64,000 bases of DNA from JACZWZ01 sp964194935 (GTDB lineage Bacteria; Actinomycetota; Acidimicrobiia; Spongiisociales; UBA11373). Where the stretch lies: the NCBI GenBank assembly GCA_964194935.1, contig CAXMOL010000067.1:1-64000 (forward strand). The letters are read 5' to 3'. The position numbers and the translations under genes are program-made. Shown here piece by piece: positions 1 to 8,765 of this stretch (position 1 is the first letter of the stretch; each line of letters opens with the position of its first letter). The notes under the pieces were generated by a model, which saw only the letters and a program-made list of their open reading frames with translations, ran no database searches and was not told the DNA's origin.

Positions 1-71
1 TTGCGACTCCGGCTGGGTGGAATCCCTCAACATCCTTGACCTCCTGCGCTCCTGGCGGGTCGAGTATTGGC

Positions 72-77
72 TAACTT
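72..77 (+). promoter_or_regulatory. -10 hexamer TAACTT of a leaderless start
   Basis: TAACTT lies 6 nt before the GTG of the hydrolase at 84. No ribosome binding site is seen. Confidence 0.4.
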
Positions 78-83
78 TCGCTG

Positions 84-746
84 GTGACTCGTCGTCTTCG
101 CATCGAGTGGACATCGGGCTCCAAGGTCACCGGGTTGTTGGCCGGTCCGGGAGAGGGGCCGACGGGCGTGCTGCTCGCCCATGGTGCCGGAGGAGGGCAA
201 CGGCATCCGTTTATGGATGGTCTGCGGCGTCGTCTGGGGGCTGCGGATCTGGCCACGCTCTCATTTGACTATCCATACATGGAGGCGGGTCGACGTGCTC
301 CCGACCGCCTCGACAGGTTGGTTGCGTGTCACGCTGCTGCGTACGAACGGTTGGCTGAGAGGGTCGACACGGTGATCGTGGCCGGCAAGTCGATGGGGGG
401 TCGGGTCGGGGGACACTTCGTGGCCGAGACAGATGCCGACGCGGCGGGCCTGGTGTTCTTTGGCTACCCGCTTGTGCCAATTGGAAAGACAGAGCCTCGC
501 GATGCGTCGCATCTGTTGACATCTCCCATCGCGATGCTGTTCATCCAGGGGGAACGCGATCGGCTCGGACCGCCGGACCTGGTCCGTCGCGTCGCCGATC
601 GCGCCCCGTCAGCATCTCTCGTGGTCGTCGGTGATGCCGACCACGGGTTTTCGGTGCCAAAGAGAACAGGGCTACATCAAAGCGACATGCTCGATCTACT
701 GACTGACCTGACTGTCGGATTCATCGCCAGCGTGACTGGGCCCTGA
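84..746 (+). CDS. alpha/beta hydrolase (KANL3/TEX30-like, dienelactone-hydrolase fold)
   Basis: A 220-residue cytosolic hydrolase with no signal peptide. The nucleophile elbow GKSMGG puts the serine at about residue 103. An oxyanion-type loop LAHGAGGG lies near residue 31, and GDADHGF near the C-terminus supplies the catalytic histidine, so the Ser-Asp-His set looks complete. This arrangement is typical of the small KANL3/TEX30 family of alpha/beta hydrolases, whose bacterial substrates are unknown. The GTG start is preceded by TAACTT with a 6-nt gap and no Shine-Dalgarno sequence, which suggests a leaderless mRNA. The gene converges on the RHG phosphatase gene. Fold is confident, substrate unknown. 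Confidence 0.8.
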   Translation: MTRRLRIEWTSGSKVTGLLAGPGEGPTGVLLAHGAGGGQRHPFMDGLRRRLGAADLATLSFDYPYMEAGRRAPDRLDRLVACHAAAYERLAERVDTVIVAGKSMGGRVGGHFVAETDADAAGLVFFGYPLVPIGKTEPRDASHLLTSPIAMLFIQGERDRLGPPDLVRRVADRAPSASLVVVGDADHGFSVPKRTGLHQSDMLDLLTDLTVGFIASVTGP

Positions 747-760
747 GTACTGAGTAATCC

Positions 761-1219
761 TCAGATCTTCGGCGGTGGTATGTATTTCGCTTTGGTGACC
801 CGGCCGTCGGCGAGAGTGAGTTTCCAGATGGCGGCCTTTTGAATCTCCGTCTTGGGATTGATCGGCGCCCCGTGGGCGGCGAGGTGTCCGACGAGGTTGG
901 CGAGGACATCGCCGTGGGAGCAGATCACCGTGCCCTTCTTGGCAGTTCGCAACAGGGCGGCAGCACCTTCGGGAGGTGCCCCTTCGGAGAGTTCAGGAAG
1001 GTCGATATATCCCAGCCCGAGTCGGTGGGCGAGCGGTGCGACGGTTTGCACGCATCTCAGGAACGGGCTCGTGAATATCTGTTTGGCGCCGTTCTTTGCC
1101 AGATACTTGCTGAGTGCCTTTGCCTGGAGCACTCCTTTGTGGCTGATGGGCCGCTTGTGGTCGGGACCCGACCAGTTGGACCGGTTGCCGGCATGGGCGT
1201 GGCGGACGATGTAGATCAA
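761..1219 (-). CDS. SixA-like histidine phosphatase (RHG family), MutT1 C-terminal domain counterpart
   Basis: A 152-residue single-domain phosphatase. The N-terminal IYIVRHAHAGNR carries the RHG-type motif with the phospho-accepting histidine, and the second histidine is in VICSHGDVL. The family includes SixA phosphohistidine phosphatases and the C-terminal half of mycobacterial MutT1. The TTG start overlaps the stop of the upstream polyphosphate kinase-Nudix gene in a TTGA, so the two are translationally coupled. Since Nudix plus RHG is the domain order of MutT1, the pair probably works on oxidised or diadenosine nucleotides. SixA-like protein phosphatase activity is the alternative. Confidence 0.8.
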   Translation of the reverse strand: MIYIVRHAHAGNRSNWSGPDHKRPISHKGVLQAKALSKYLAKNGAKQIFTSPFLRCVQTVAPLAHRLGLGYIDLPELSEGAPPEGAAALLRTAKKGTVICSHGDVLANLVGHLAAHGAPINPKTEIQKAAIWKLTLADGRVTKAKYIPPPKI

Positions 1220-3699
1220 GTCGGCTCCATCGTCGATCGCAGCAGGGCCCGATCTCGCTCGTAGGAGAGAGCGTTGAGCGCTTTACGCCGACTCACCCAC
1301 CGGATTTCGTCAACCTCATCGTTGGGCACGAATTCTCCGCCGAGCTCGTCCATGGCCCAATACCGGACGATCTTGCGAGTTCCCTTGTTGTCCACGTATT
1401 CGACCGTACCCAGTTCGTCGCCGAGCCCGGCCCGCACACCGGTCTCTTCGACCACCTCGCGCAGGGCCGCATCTGCCTCGGTCTCTCCCGGATCGACCTT
1501 GCCCTTGGGGAAAGACCAGTCGTCGTAGTCGGGCCGATGGACAAGGAGAACTCGCGTTCGACCCTTCTCGGTGAGCCGGGTGACGATACCTCCGGCAGCG
1601 ATGACGACATCGGGCGTCTCCAGTGCCAATTCTGGATCGGGATAGGCGCCTTGTGCGCGGGTGAGGGCCAGGGACTGGAAGCGGAGGTGCGAGTTGAGTC
1701 CTGCCTCGGTGGGGATCTTGGACCAGGTTTCGTCGTTCAACTCCCAAGCCAGGCGATCATCGGCAAACACGACTGCCAGCAGTTCTTCCATTCGCCGCTT
1801 GAGCCGCGGATCTTCGACGGGGACCAGCGCCTCCACCCGGCCTTTCAGATTGCGCGGCATCATGTCCGCCGATCCGAATAGATATTCGGCGTCGTCCCCA
1901 GCTCCGAATTTGAAAATGCGGGAGTGCTCGAGGTAGCGACCGATAACGGAGCGCACGGTGATGTTCTCGGAGAGTTCGGGGACTCCCGGCCTGATGCAGC
2001 AAATGCCTCGAATGGTGAGCTCGATCCTCGTTCCGGCATTGGACGCTGCATACAGCTCGTCGATCACCTCAGGGTCTACGAGGTGGTTGATCTTGAACAT
2101 GATTCGGCCTTTGGCACCGAGTTCAGCTTGAGCCTGGATGCGCTCGATGATTCCGTCGCTGAGCCCCTCGGGGGCCACCAGGAGACGCCGGTAGTCGGGC
2201 TGGTGAGCGAAGCCGGTGAGGACATTGAACAACTCGGACAGATCAGCGCCGATCTCGTCGCGAGCAGTCAGCATTCCGACGTCTTCATAGAGGCCGGCAG
2301 TCTTGGGGTTGTAGTTGCCGGTCCCGATATGGCTGTAGCGGCGCAACCCATCCGGTTCACGTCGGACGACAAGAGCAATCTTGGCGTGGGTCTTGAGTCC
2401 GACGACTCCGTAGACCACGTGGACACCAGCCTCTTCAAGGATGCGCGCCCAAGTGATATTGGCCTCTTCATCGAAGCGAGCCTTCAATTCGACGAGCACC
2501 ACCACTTGCTTGCCGGATTGGGCCGCCGAGACAAGCGAGTTCACGATCGCCTCTTCGCCGCCGAGAGCCGGATCGCCGGGATCGGCGGTCCGGTAGAGGG
2601 TCTGCTTTATCGCCAACACCTTTGGATCGCGCGCCGCGGTGGCGATGAACGCCCCGACCGAGGTACGAAACGAGTCGTACGGAAGATGAATGAGGATGTC
2701 GGATTGGGCGATGCGATCGAACACCGACTCCTTCGCTTCGACATCGGCAAGCTCGGGCTGGGTAGTCGGGCTCCACGGAGCTTCCTTCAATTCCGGCCGA
2801 TCGAGTCCGTAGACCGTCCATAGCCCGGCCAGATTGAGTAGGCCCCCTTGGCAGTAGACCTCGCGTGAATCGGTGATTCCCATCTCGGTGATGAGGAGCT
2901 CGAGGACCTCATCCGGCATTTTCTGCTCAACCTCGAGCCGAATCAGGCGAGAGAACCGATGCCTTGTTTGCAGCAGCGCCTCCATCGCTTCGAGCAGGTC
3001 CTCCGCCTCGGCTTCTTCTACGGCCTGATCGGCGCTGCGGGTGACGCGAAATACGTGGTATCCGACCACTTCGAGCCCTGGGAATAGCGACCCGAGGTGG
3101 GCACCAATAACTTGTTCTACGGGGACGAGCCGCTCGTCGCTGCTCGCCAGGAACCGGGGGAGAAGGGGAGGGACCTTGATGCGAGCGAACTGGTCGTTGT
3201 CGGAATCGGGGTCGCGGACAATGACGGCAAGGTTCATCGACAGGTTCGAGATATACGGGAACGGGTGTGCCGGGTCTACCGCCAGCGGGGTGAGCACCGG
3301 ATAGATCTCTTCTGTGAATTGCGCAGAGAGTTCGCTTCGCTCCTCCGAGCGAAGCTCGTCCCACCCCACGACGTCTATGTCGTGCTCGGCCAGGCTGGGA
3401 CGGAGTTCTACTTCGAAGACCCGGTTCATCCGACTGTCAATCGCTTCGATGCGGTCACGGACTGCGTCGAGTTGTTCACTCGGCAGCAAACCGTCGGCCG
3501 AGTGCTTCATGACTCCGGTCGCCACTTGCTCACGTAGCCCGGCCACCCGCACCTGGAAGAACTCGTCGAGGTTGTGGGCGACGATCGCCATGAACTTGAC
3601 CCGCTCGAGGATCGGCAGGTTCGGATCCTCGGCGAGTGCTAGGACGCGCTCTTGGAAGTCGAGGACGGAGAGCTCTCGGTTGTGATACCTGGGTGCCAT
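1216..3699 (-). CDS. ppk1: polyphosphate kinase 1 fused to a C-terminal Nudix hydrolase
   Basis: An 827-residue protein. Residues 1 to about 690 are a full-length PPK1, which reversibly transfers the ATP gamma-phosphate to polyphosphate: N-terminal RYHNRELSVLDFQERVL, the conserved HIGTGNYNPKTA segment, and EHSRIFKF with the second catalytic histidine. From about residue 697 a Nudix domain follows without a stop. Its box GKVDPGETEADAALREV continues VEETG and fits GX5EX7REUXEEXGU exactly. The ATG at 3699 is chosen because the frame upstream is non-conserved and overlaps rpiB. The RHG phosphatase overlaps downstream. In Mycobacterium ppk1 and mutT1 are separate neighbours, so this looks like a gene fusion. 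Confidence 0.93.
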   Translation of the reverse strand: MAPRYHNRELSVLDFQERVLALAEDPNLPILERVKFMAIVAHNLDEFFQVRVAGLREQVATGVMKHSADGLLPSEQLDAVRDRIEAIDSRMNRVFEVELRPSLAEHDIDVVGWDELRSEERSELSAQFTEEIYPVLTPLAVDPAHPFPYISNLSMNLAVIVRDPDSDNDQFARIKVPPLLPRFLASSDERLVPVEQVIGAHLGSLFPGLEVVGYHVFRVTRSADQAVEEAEAEDLLEAMEALLQTRHRFSRLIRLEVEQKMPDEVLELLITEMGITDSREVYCQGGLLNLAGLWTVYGLDRPELKEAPWSPTTQPELADVEAKESVFDRIAQSDILIHLPYDSFRTSVGAFIATAARDPKVLAIKQTLYRTADPGDPALGGEEAIVNSLVSAAQSGKQVVVLVELKARFDEEANITWARILEEAGVHVVYGVVGLKTHAKIALVVRREPDGLRRYSHIGTGNYNPKTAGLYEDVGMLTARDEIGADLSELFNVLTGFAHQPDYRRLLVAPEGLSDGIIERIQAQAELGAKGRIMFKINHLVDPEVIDELYAASNAGTRIELTIRGICCIRPGVPELSENITVRSVIGRYLEHSRIFKFGAGDDAEYLFGSADMMPRNLKGRVEALVPVEDPRLKRRMEELLAVVFADDRLAWELNDETWSKIPTEAGLNSHLRFQSLALTRAQGAYPDPELALETPDVVIAAGGIVTRLTEKGRTRVLLVHRPDYDDWSFPKGKVDPGETEADAALREVVEETGVRAGLGDELGTVEYVDNKGTRKIVRYWAMDELGGEFVPNDEVDEIRWVSRRKALNALSYERDRALLRSTMEPT

Positions 3700-3739
3700 G
3701 AAAACGCGGTTGGGGAGCGGAATCGTACCGCGCCGGGAC

Positions 3740-4198
3740 TCAGGCCTCGCCGGCGAAATGGCGTTCGAGATCCTCGATCTTCTGGATTCGCTTTGCGTGT
3801 CGTTCTTCGCGGCTGTACTCAGCGGCCATGAAGGTGATCGCAAGTTCTTCAGCGAGGCGGACCCCGACCACCCGAGATCCAAGGGCCAGCACGTTGGCAT
3901 CATCGTGCTCCACGGACTGATGTGCTGAGTAGGTGTCGTGCGCCAGTGCGCATCGAATACCACGGACCTTGTTGGCGGCGATCGAGGCGCCTGCTCCCGA
4001 TCCGCAAACGATCAATCCCCGTTCGGCCTTGCCTGAAATGACCGCCCGGGAGACTGCGGCGGCGTAATCGGGGTAGTCGACAGGATCGTCGGAATGGGTC
4101 CCTAGATCGGTCACGGCGTGGCCTGCGGCAGCCAAGGCGCGGGCCAGTAGCTCTTTGAGTTCGAAACCTGCATGATCCGCAGCAATAGCCACTCGCAT
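3740..4198 (-). CDS. rpiB: ribose-5-phosphate isomerase B
   Basis: A 152-residue RpiB/LacAB-family isomerase interconverting ribose-5-phosphate and ribulose-5-phosphate in the pentose phosphate pathway. The N-terminus MRVAIAADHAGFELK is diagnostic, and ICGSGAGASIAANK carries the active-site loop. In this family a Cys is often the base in that loop, and the Cys in VCGSG is present. Length is normal. The ATG at 4198 is preceded by TAGCCT with a 6-nt gap and no Shine-Dalgarno sequence, so leaderless translation is likely. It is divergent from murA. Confidence 0.93.
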   Translation of the reverse strand: MRVAIAADHAGFELKELLARALAAAGHAVTDLGTHSDDPVDYPDYAAAVSRAVISGKAERGLIVCGSGAGASIAANKVRGIRCALAHDTYSAHQSVEHDDANVLALGSRVVGVRLAEELAITFMAAEYSREERHAKRIQKIEDLERHFAGEA

Positions 4199-4204
4199 GA
4201 GTCG

Positions 4205-4210
4205 AGGCTA
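4205..4210 (-). promoter_or_regulatory. -10 hexamer TAGCCT of rpiB
   Basis: Sits 6 nt before the rpiB ATG on the minus strand and forms a divergent pair with the murA promoter. Confidence 0.45.
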
Positions 4211-4242
4211 CAGCTCTGCGGTGCGACACGCCCCGGGGTTCG

Positions 4243-4248
4243 TACAAT
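4243..4248 (+). promoter_or_regulatory. -10 hexamer TACAAT of murA
   Basis: TACAAT lies 8 nt before the murA ATG at 4257, with no Shine-Dalgarno sequence between them. Confidence 0.5.
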
Positions 4249-4256
4249 CCCGGGTT

Positions 4257-5528
4257 ATGGACCAGTTTGTAGTCGAAGGTGGAGCGCGTCTCGAGGGGTC
4301 GGTATCGGTCCGCGGCGCCAAGAACGCTGTGCTCAAGCACCTGGTGGCCACCCTTCTTGCTCCCGGCTCCCACAGGATCGACAACGTCCCCGGCATCCTC
4401 GATGTGGAGCTCATGGGTCAGGTGCTTGCCTATATCGGCGCGGAGTGCACTTTTGACGGCGCCACGGTATCTATTGAAGTTCCCGACGAGCTGCGCCCCG
4501 AGGCACCGATCCACTTGGTGCGCAGGATGCGGGCATCGATCCTCGTTCTCGGGGCCCTACTGGCGCGGACGGGTGAGGCAAGGGTGGCTCTACCCGGCGG
4601 CGATGACTTCGGCTCCCGGCCGATCGACATTCATGTTGATGGACTGGAGGCGATGGGCGCCGAATTCGAGCTGATCCACGGCGTACTCCATGCCTCGGCA
4701 CCGAACGGTCTCAGCGGTGCTGAGGTCTTTTTCGAGTTTCCATCCGTAGGAGCCACCGAGAATCTGCTGCTCGCCGGAGTCATGGCAAAGGGAACCACCC
4801 GGATCGGCAACGCCGCCCGTGAGCCCGAGATTCAGGATTTGGCCGCTCTGCTTACTGGCATGGGTGCCTCGATCGATGGCGCCGGCACCTCGACGATTGA
4901 AATCGAGGGGGTGCCGCGATTGTCGCCGGCGGTCCACCGAGCCGTCCCGGATCGACTCGCTGCGGGGACATTCTTGGTGGGCGCCGCCATCACCGGTGGT
5001 GAGGTGACCGTCCGCGATTGCGTTCCCGACCATCTCAGGATGGAGCTGCGCAAGCTGGCGGAGGCCGGTTGCGAGTGGGAGGCCGGCGATGACTGGGTGA
5101 CCGTGCGCGGTCCTGACCAACCTGCGCCTGTTGACTTCGCAACATTGCCGTATCCCGGATTCCATACCGATATGCATCCGCAAATGGTTGCGCTACTGAC
5201 GCGAGCCTCGGGCACTTCGGTGATCACTGAGAACATCTACTCGGCCCGATTCCGGTACGTGGGGGAGCTGAATCGGATGGGTGCCGACGTCCAGATAGAA
5301 GGACAGCACGTGATCATTCGTGGCATCGACCAGTTGAGTGGTTGTCCCGTCGACGCGTGCGATATTCGCGCTGGTGCCGCATTGGTCCTTGCCGGCATGG
5401 CTGCCGACGGATACACCACCGTATTGAACGTGGAGCACATCGACCGCGGCTACGAGGGATTCGCCAAGAAATTGGCGGGTCTTGGAGCGACTATCCGGCG
5501 CGAGACAGTTGAGAGTTCGGTTACGTAA
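4257..5528 (+). CDS. murA: UDP-N-acetylglucosamine 1-carboxyvinyltransferase, Cys-to-Asp active-site variant
   Basis: A 423-residue MurA catalysing the first committed step of peptidoglycan synthesis, enolpyruvyl transfer from PEP to UDP-GlcNAc. The GGARLEGSVSVRGAKNAVLK start and the EPSP-synthase-like inside-out barrel repeats are clear. The catalytic loop reads LPGGDDFGSRPIDIH where the Cys form is LPGGC-x-IGARPVDLH, so the fosfomycin target cysteine is Asp at about residue 116. The same substitution in Mycobacterium and Chlamydia gives intrinsic fosfomycin resistance. The ATG at 4257 is chosen over an upstream in-frame start at 4197, which would overlap rpiB and lacks conservation. Confidence 0.95.
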   Translation: MDQFVVEGGARLEGSVSVRGAKNAVLKHLVATLLAPGSHRIDNVPGILDVELMGQVLAYIGAECTFDGATVSIEVPDELRPEAPIHLVRRMRASILVLGALLARTGEARVALPGGDDFGSRPIDIHVDGLEAMGAEFELIHGVLHASAPNGLSGAEVFFEFPSVGATENLLLAGVMAKGTTRIGNAAREPEIQDLAALLTGMGASIDGAGTSTIEIEGVPRLSPAVHRAVPDRLAAGTFLVGAAITGGEVTVRDCVPDHLRMELRKLAEAGCEWEAGDDWVTVRGPDQPAPVDFATLPYPGFHTDMHPQMVALLTRASGTSVITENIYSARFRYVGELNRMGADVQIEGQHVIIRGIDQLSGCPVDACDIRAGAALVLAGMAADGYTTVLNVEHIDRGYEGFAKKLAGLGATIRRETVESSVT

Positions 5529-5579
5529 CGGCCATCACATAGGATGTGGGCCCACGAGTTCCCTCTCCACCGAGGAGCC

Positions 5580-5846
5580 ATGAGCGACGACATCATGACC
5601 ACTGAGCCGGCGAGCGACGTCGAGATCGACCTCGCATCGCTGAATGAGACGCTGGAGTACATCCGTCCGGCGCTGCAGGCTGATGGTGGAGATCTTGTGC
5701 TGCTCGGCGTCGAGTCGGGAACGGTGAACCTTCAATTGGTCGGTGCCTGTGGTGGGTGCCCCATGTCGACGATGACACTTACAGCTGGAATCGAGCGAAT
5801 CCTCAAAGACCGTGTGCCCGGGGTCGAGGCGGTAAACGCGCTCTAG
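5580..5846 (+). CDS. NifU C-terminal-domain iron-sulfur scaffold (NfuA-like)
   Basis: An 88-residue stand-alone NifU C-terminal domain. The central ALQADGGDLVLL and the CxxC in VGACGGCPMSTMTL (Cys57 and Cys60) are the family hallmarks. Such proteins carry a 4Fe-4S cluster between subunits of a dimer and deliver it to apo-proteins. The start at 5580 is supported by GAGGAG a few nt upstream; an ATG at 5544 in frame has no such support. Clients in this window could include MoaA, the RNA m5U methyltransferase and the Fe-S nuclease. The gene ends one base before the convergent glycerate kinase stop. Confidence 0.9.
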   Translation: MSDDIMTTEPASDVEIDLASLNETLEYIRPALQADGGDLVLLGVESGTVNLQLVGACGGCPMSTMTLTAGIERILKDRVPGVEAVNAL

Positions 5847-5847
5847 G

Positions 5848-6984
5848 TCACGGTCTTAGGGCCACGACCAGATCGCCGACGTTGGTCCCTGTTGGTCCAG
5901 TGACGATCACGTCCCCGACGGATTCGAGATACGAAGCGCTGTCGTTGTTTCGAAGGTGAGCCGTTGCATCGAGATCAGCAGCTTGCCCTCGATCGATCGT
6001 CGTTCCGTCCACGATCGCTCCTGCGTTGTCGGTTGGACCGTCGATGCCATCGGTTCCAATTGAGCCGACTAGGACGTCGCTCCCGGCTATCTCCATGGCT
6101 GCGGCGAGTGCCGCCTCCTGGTTGCGGCCACCGCGACCGCTGCCGTCGACTCGAACTGTGGTCTCACCGAAACCGATGAGGGCTCCTCGCGATGGGAGAT
6201 CTGCTGCGAGCCGTCCGAGGTAGCTTCCGAATTCGGCTGCCAGGCCGCTGATCGGATCGGCCAGCCGCTTTGGCTCCAGACCCAACTTGGCAGCTGCGCT
6301 CGCCGCCGCTGTCGCAGCGGTTGCACCATCAGCGAGGACTTCGAATAGATCCGAACCGACGCTGGGCCCGCTCCCGATGTTCTCGGGGCCCGCGGGTGCC
6401 ACGTCGGAGATGGCAAAGGTCGCTACCAGCGCCGGTCGGGCGGCCGTGGCCAGCCCACCGGCTTTGAGCGCAGATAGTTCCGAGCGTCGTCGATTGATCT
6501 CGACGATGGGGTGTCCTGATGTGAGCAGCGACGACGTGACATGTTGGATTTGTTCCTCGCCGACGCCAGGGGCCGCAACCTCCGCCAGCGCCGAAGCACC
6601 ACCCGACAGCAGCACAAGCACCAAGCTCCCCGGCCTGGCCCTTCTGGCCGATTCGAGGAGGCGGTGTCCGGCGGCGAATGATCCGGGACCAGCGACGGGG
6701 TGCTCGCCCACGAGTACTTCGAAACCGGGGAGAGATTCTGGAGCCGGACATACGGCGAGACCATGGGCTCGGTCTCCGAGGGCCTCGATGGCTCCCCGTG
6801 CCATGGCAGCTGCCGCCTTACCGATCGCCAGGATCATTAGTTCGTCATGTTCGGGCAGCGGTGGGCCGGTGTGGAGACGATCAGCGACCAACTTCGCCGG
6901 ATCCGTAGCGGTGATGGCAGTTCTCAGGATCCAATCGAGGCGTTCTCGCCAGTTGGGCACGTTGGCACGGTACCGCAGGATCAC
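5848..6984 (-). CDS. glycerate 2-kinase (MOFRL family, GckA/TtuD)
   Basis: A 378-residue MOFRL-family kinase phosphorylating D-glycerate at C2. It has the N-terminal AIGKAAAAMA loop, VLLSGGASAL, and the C-terminal MOFRL segment with GRGGRNQEAAL and GTDGIDGPTDNAGA. Members are sometimes annotated as hydroxypyruvate reductase. The GTG at 6984 is chosen because GAGG lies about 7 nt upstream and it avoids overlap with the divergent meaB. An upstream GTG at 7029 would overlap meaB by 28 nt. Confidence 0.87.
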   Translation of the reverse strand: MILRYRANVPNWRERLDWILRTAITATDPAKLVADRLHTGPPLPEHDELMILAIGKAAAAMARGAIEALGDRAHGLAVCPAPESLPGFEVLVGEHPVAGPGSFAAGHRLLESARRARPGSLVLVLLSGGASALAEVAAPGVGEEQIQHVTSSLLTSGHPIVEINRRRSELSALKAGGLATAARPALVATFAISDVAPAGPENIGSGPSVGSDLFEVLADGATAATAAASAAAKLGLEPKRLADPISGLAAEFGSYLGRLAADLPSRGALIGFGETTVRVDGSGRGGRNQEAALAAAMEIAGSDVLVGSIGTDGIDGPTDNAGAIVDGTTIDRGQAADLDATAHLRNNDSASYLESVGDVIVTGPTGTNVGDLVVALRP

Positions 6985-6989
6985 CTCGG

Positions 6990-6995
6990 TATCCT
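6990..6995 (+). promoter_or_regulatory. -10 hexamer TATCCT of meaB
   Basis: TATCCT lies 6 nt before the meaB ATG at 7002, and no Shine-Dalgarno sequence is present. Confidence 0.4.
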
Positions 6996-7001
6996 CGCCA
7001 A

Positions 7002-7943
7002 ATGCCCCTTTCGTTCGATCCCAGTGCACTCGTCCCTGCAGTTGCTGCGGGCGATCGTCGTGCGCTGGCGCGGCTCATCACTCTGGTGGAGGAAGGGGGA
7101 GACGGTTCTGCCGGTGCGCTGTCGGATGCGTATGCAGCAGCGGTACCGGCGCACCGCGTAGGAATCACCGGGGCTCCGGGGTCGGGTAAGAGCACCCTCA
7201 CCGATCGCCTCATCGCCCGTGCGCGGGCAGACGGCGAATCGATTGGTGTCCTCGCCGTCGATCCCACCAGTCCGTTCAGCGGGGGGGCGGTGCTCGGCGA
7301 CCGAGTCCGGATGCAGGATCACATTCTGGATGAGAGCGTCTACGTTCGGTCGATGGCGAGTCGGGGACATCTGGGCGGGTTGTCCGCGGCAGCGCCCAAG
7401 GCACTCGTTGCCATGGAGACAGCAGGATTCGACCGGATCCTGATCGAGACGGTTGGCGTCGGGCAGGACGAGGTTGAAGTGATGAGCGCGGCCGACACCG
7501 TGCTGGTGGTCGTGACGGCCGGTTGGGGCGATGGAATACAAGCAGCCAAGGCAGGAATCCTGGAGATCGGTGATCTATTCGTCGTAAACAAGGCCGATCG
7601 ACCGGGTGTGAGTGACACGAGTGCCGACTTGCGAGCGATGCTCGCTCTCGGTGGTGAATTGGATTGGGAGCCTCCAATAATCGAGACAATCGCCTCGACA
7701 GGAGCCGGCGTGCCCGACGTCTGGGATGCGATCGAACGCCACCGGGCTCATCTCGGAAGCACTGGCTTGGAGGAGGCTCGCCGGGCTAGGCGGCGCGCTG
7801 AGTTGGAGACGGCCCTCACCTCTCGTTTCCGGGACCGCGCAATCGAGGCTCTCAACGCGGGGATCGGTTCAGATCTGGCCGCGGCAGTCGAAAGCGGCGA
7901 CCTTGATCCATGGTCGGCGGCGGACCAACTTTCCGACTTCTGA
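7002..7943 (+). CDS. meaB: methylmalonyl-CoA mutase-associated GTPase MeaB/ArgK
   Basis: A 313-residue G3E-family P-loop GTPase. Walker A GAPGSGKST is at residues 57-65, the VDPTSPFSGGAVLGDRVRM segment is diagnostic for MeaB, and ETVGVGQDEVEV and NKADRPG give the switch and base-recognition motifs. MeaB loads and protects the adenosylcobalamin cofactor of methylmalonyl-CoA or related acyl-CoA mutases. No mutase is in the window, but an enoyl-CoA hydratase follows 48 nt downstream, consistent with propionate or acyl-CoA metabolism. The ATG follows TATCCT by 6 nt. Confidence 0.92.
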   Translation: MPLSFDPSALVPAVAAGDRRALARLITLVEEGGDGSAGALSDAYAAAVPAHRVGITGAPGSGKSTLTDRLIARARADGESIGVLAVDPTSPFSGGAVLGDRVRMQDHILDESVYVRSMASRGHLGGLSAAAPKALVAMETAGFDRILIETVGVGQDEVEVMSAADTVLVVVTAGWGDGIQAAKAGILEIGDLFVVNKADRPGVSDTSADLRAMLALGGELDWEPPIIETIASTGAGVPDVWDAIERHRAHLGSTGLEEARRARRRAELETALTSRFRDRAIEALNAGIGSDLAAAVESGDLDPWSAADQLSDF

Positions 7944-7991
7944 CTTGTTCTCAGCGACCAAGATGGTGCCGAGCCGACGTCAGGAGAACTT

Positions 7992-8765
7992 GTGACCGAC
8001 ACCGTACGATTTGCGATCAAGGGTGCAGTGGGAGTCATCACCCTTGATCGGCCTCCGGTAAACGCGATCTCGGCGGAGGTTGTGGCTGATCTTGATTCGA
8101 CCCTCGACGATGCGCAGAACGATGCGGTAAGGGCCGTTGTAGTGACCGGTGGCCGCCACTTTGCGGCCGGGGCAGATATCAAGGAATTCAAGGCTGCGCT
8201 CGACGCCGGCGACGATCCCGCCGCGGTAGGTGTGGAGTTGTCTCGAGTGTTGGTTCGCCTCGAACGTCTGGCGAAGCCCGTGATCGCCGCGGTGAGCGGC
8301 TTTGCGATGGGTGGTGGACTGGAACTCGCCTTGGCCTGTGACTTCAGGTTCTTTGCCGACGATGCCCGCTGTGGCCAGCCTGAGATCGTGCTCGGGTTGT
8401 TTCCCGGTGCCGGTGGCACCCAACGGCTGCCTCGCCTCATCGGTCTCGGTGCCGCTCGCGACCTCATCTACAGCGGTCGCCAGGTGCTGGCAGAGGAAGC
8501 TCAAGCGCTCGGGATCGCTGATGAGGTCCACCCGGCGGATCACGTGCTGGATGCTGCGATGACAGCGGCGGCTCGTTACGCCGCCGGGCCGACCACAGCA
8601 CTGGGACTGGCAAAGCAAGCGATCAACGATGGCGTGGGCAGCCCTATGGATGAGGGACTGGGCATGGAGGCTGCGGGCTTCAGCCAAGTGTTCGGGACGC
8701 AGGACGCTGTTGAAGGGGTCTCTGCTTTTCTCGAGAAACGCGATCCAGACTTCACCGGGAGCTGA
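7992..8765 (+). CDS. enoyl-CoA hydratase/isomerase family protein
   Basis: A 257-residue crotonase-fold protein. RHFAAGADIKEF supplies the first oxyanion-hole region and GFAMGGGLELALACD the second. The acidic residue in QPEIVLGLFPGAGGTQRLPR is a candidate catalytic glutamate, so hydratase activity is plausible. The GTG at 7992 has AGGAG about 6 nt upstream. The protein probably acts in fatty-acid or branched-chain acyl-CoA oxidation. Its last 14 nt overlap the convergent SRPBCC gene. Substrate chain length cannot be read from the sequence. Confidence 0.88.
   Translation: MTDTVRFAIKGAVGVITLDRPPVNAISAEVVADLDSTLDDAQNDAVRAVVVTGGRHFAAGADIKEFKAALDAGDDPAAVGVELSRVLVRLERLAKPVIAAVSGFAMGGGLELALACDFRFFADDARCGQPEIVLGLFPGAGGTQRLPRLIGLGAARDLIYSGRQVLAEEAQALGIADEVHPADHVLDAAMTAAARYAAGPTTALGLAKQAINDGVGSPMDEGLGMEAAGFSQVFGTQDAVEGVSAFLEKRDPDFTGS

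Noticed and set aside
1924..2823. 299-codon open frame on the plus strand antisense to ppk
   Set aside because: The opposite frame is a clearly conserved PPK, and the translation shows no domain. It is a shadow of GC-rich coding.
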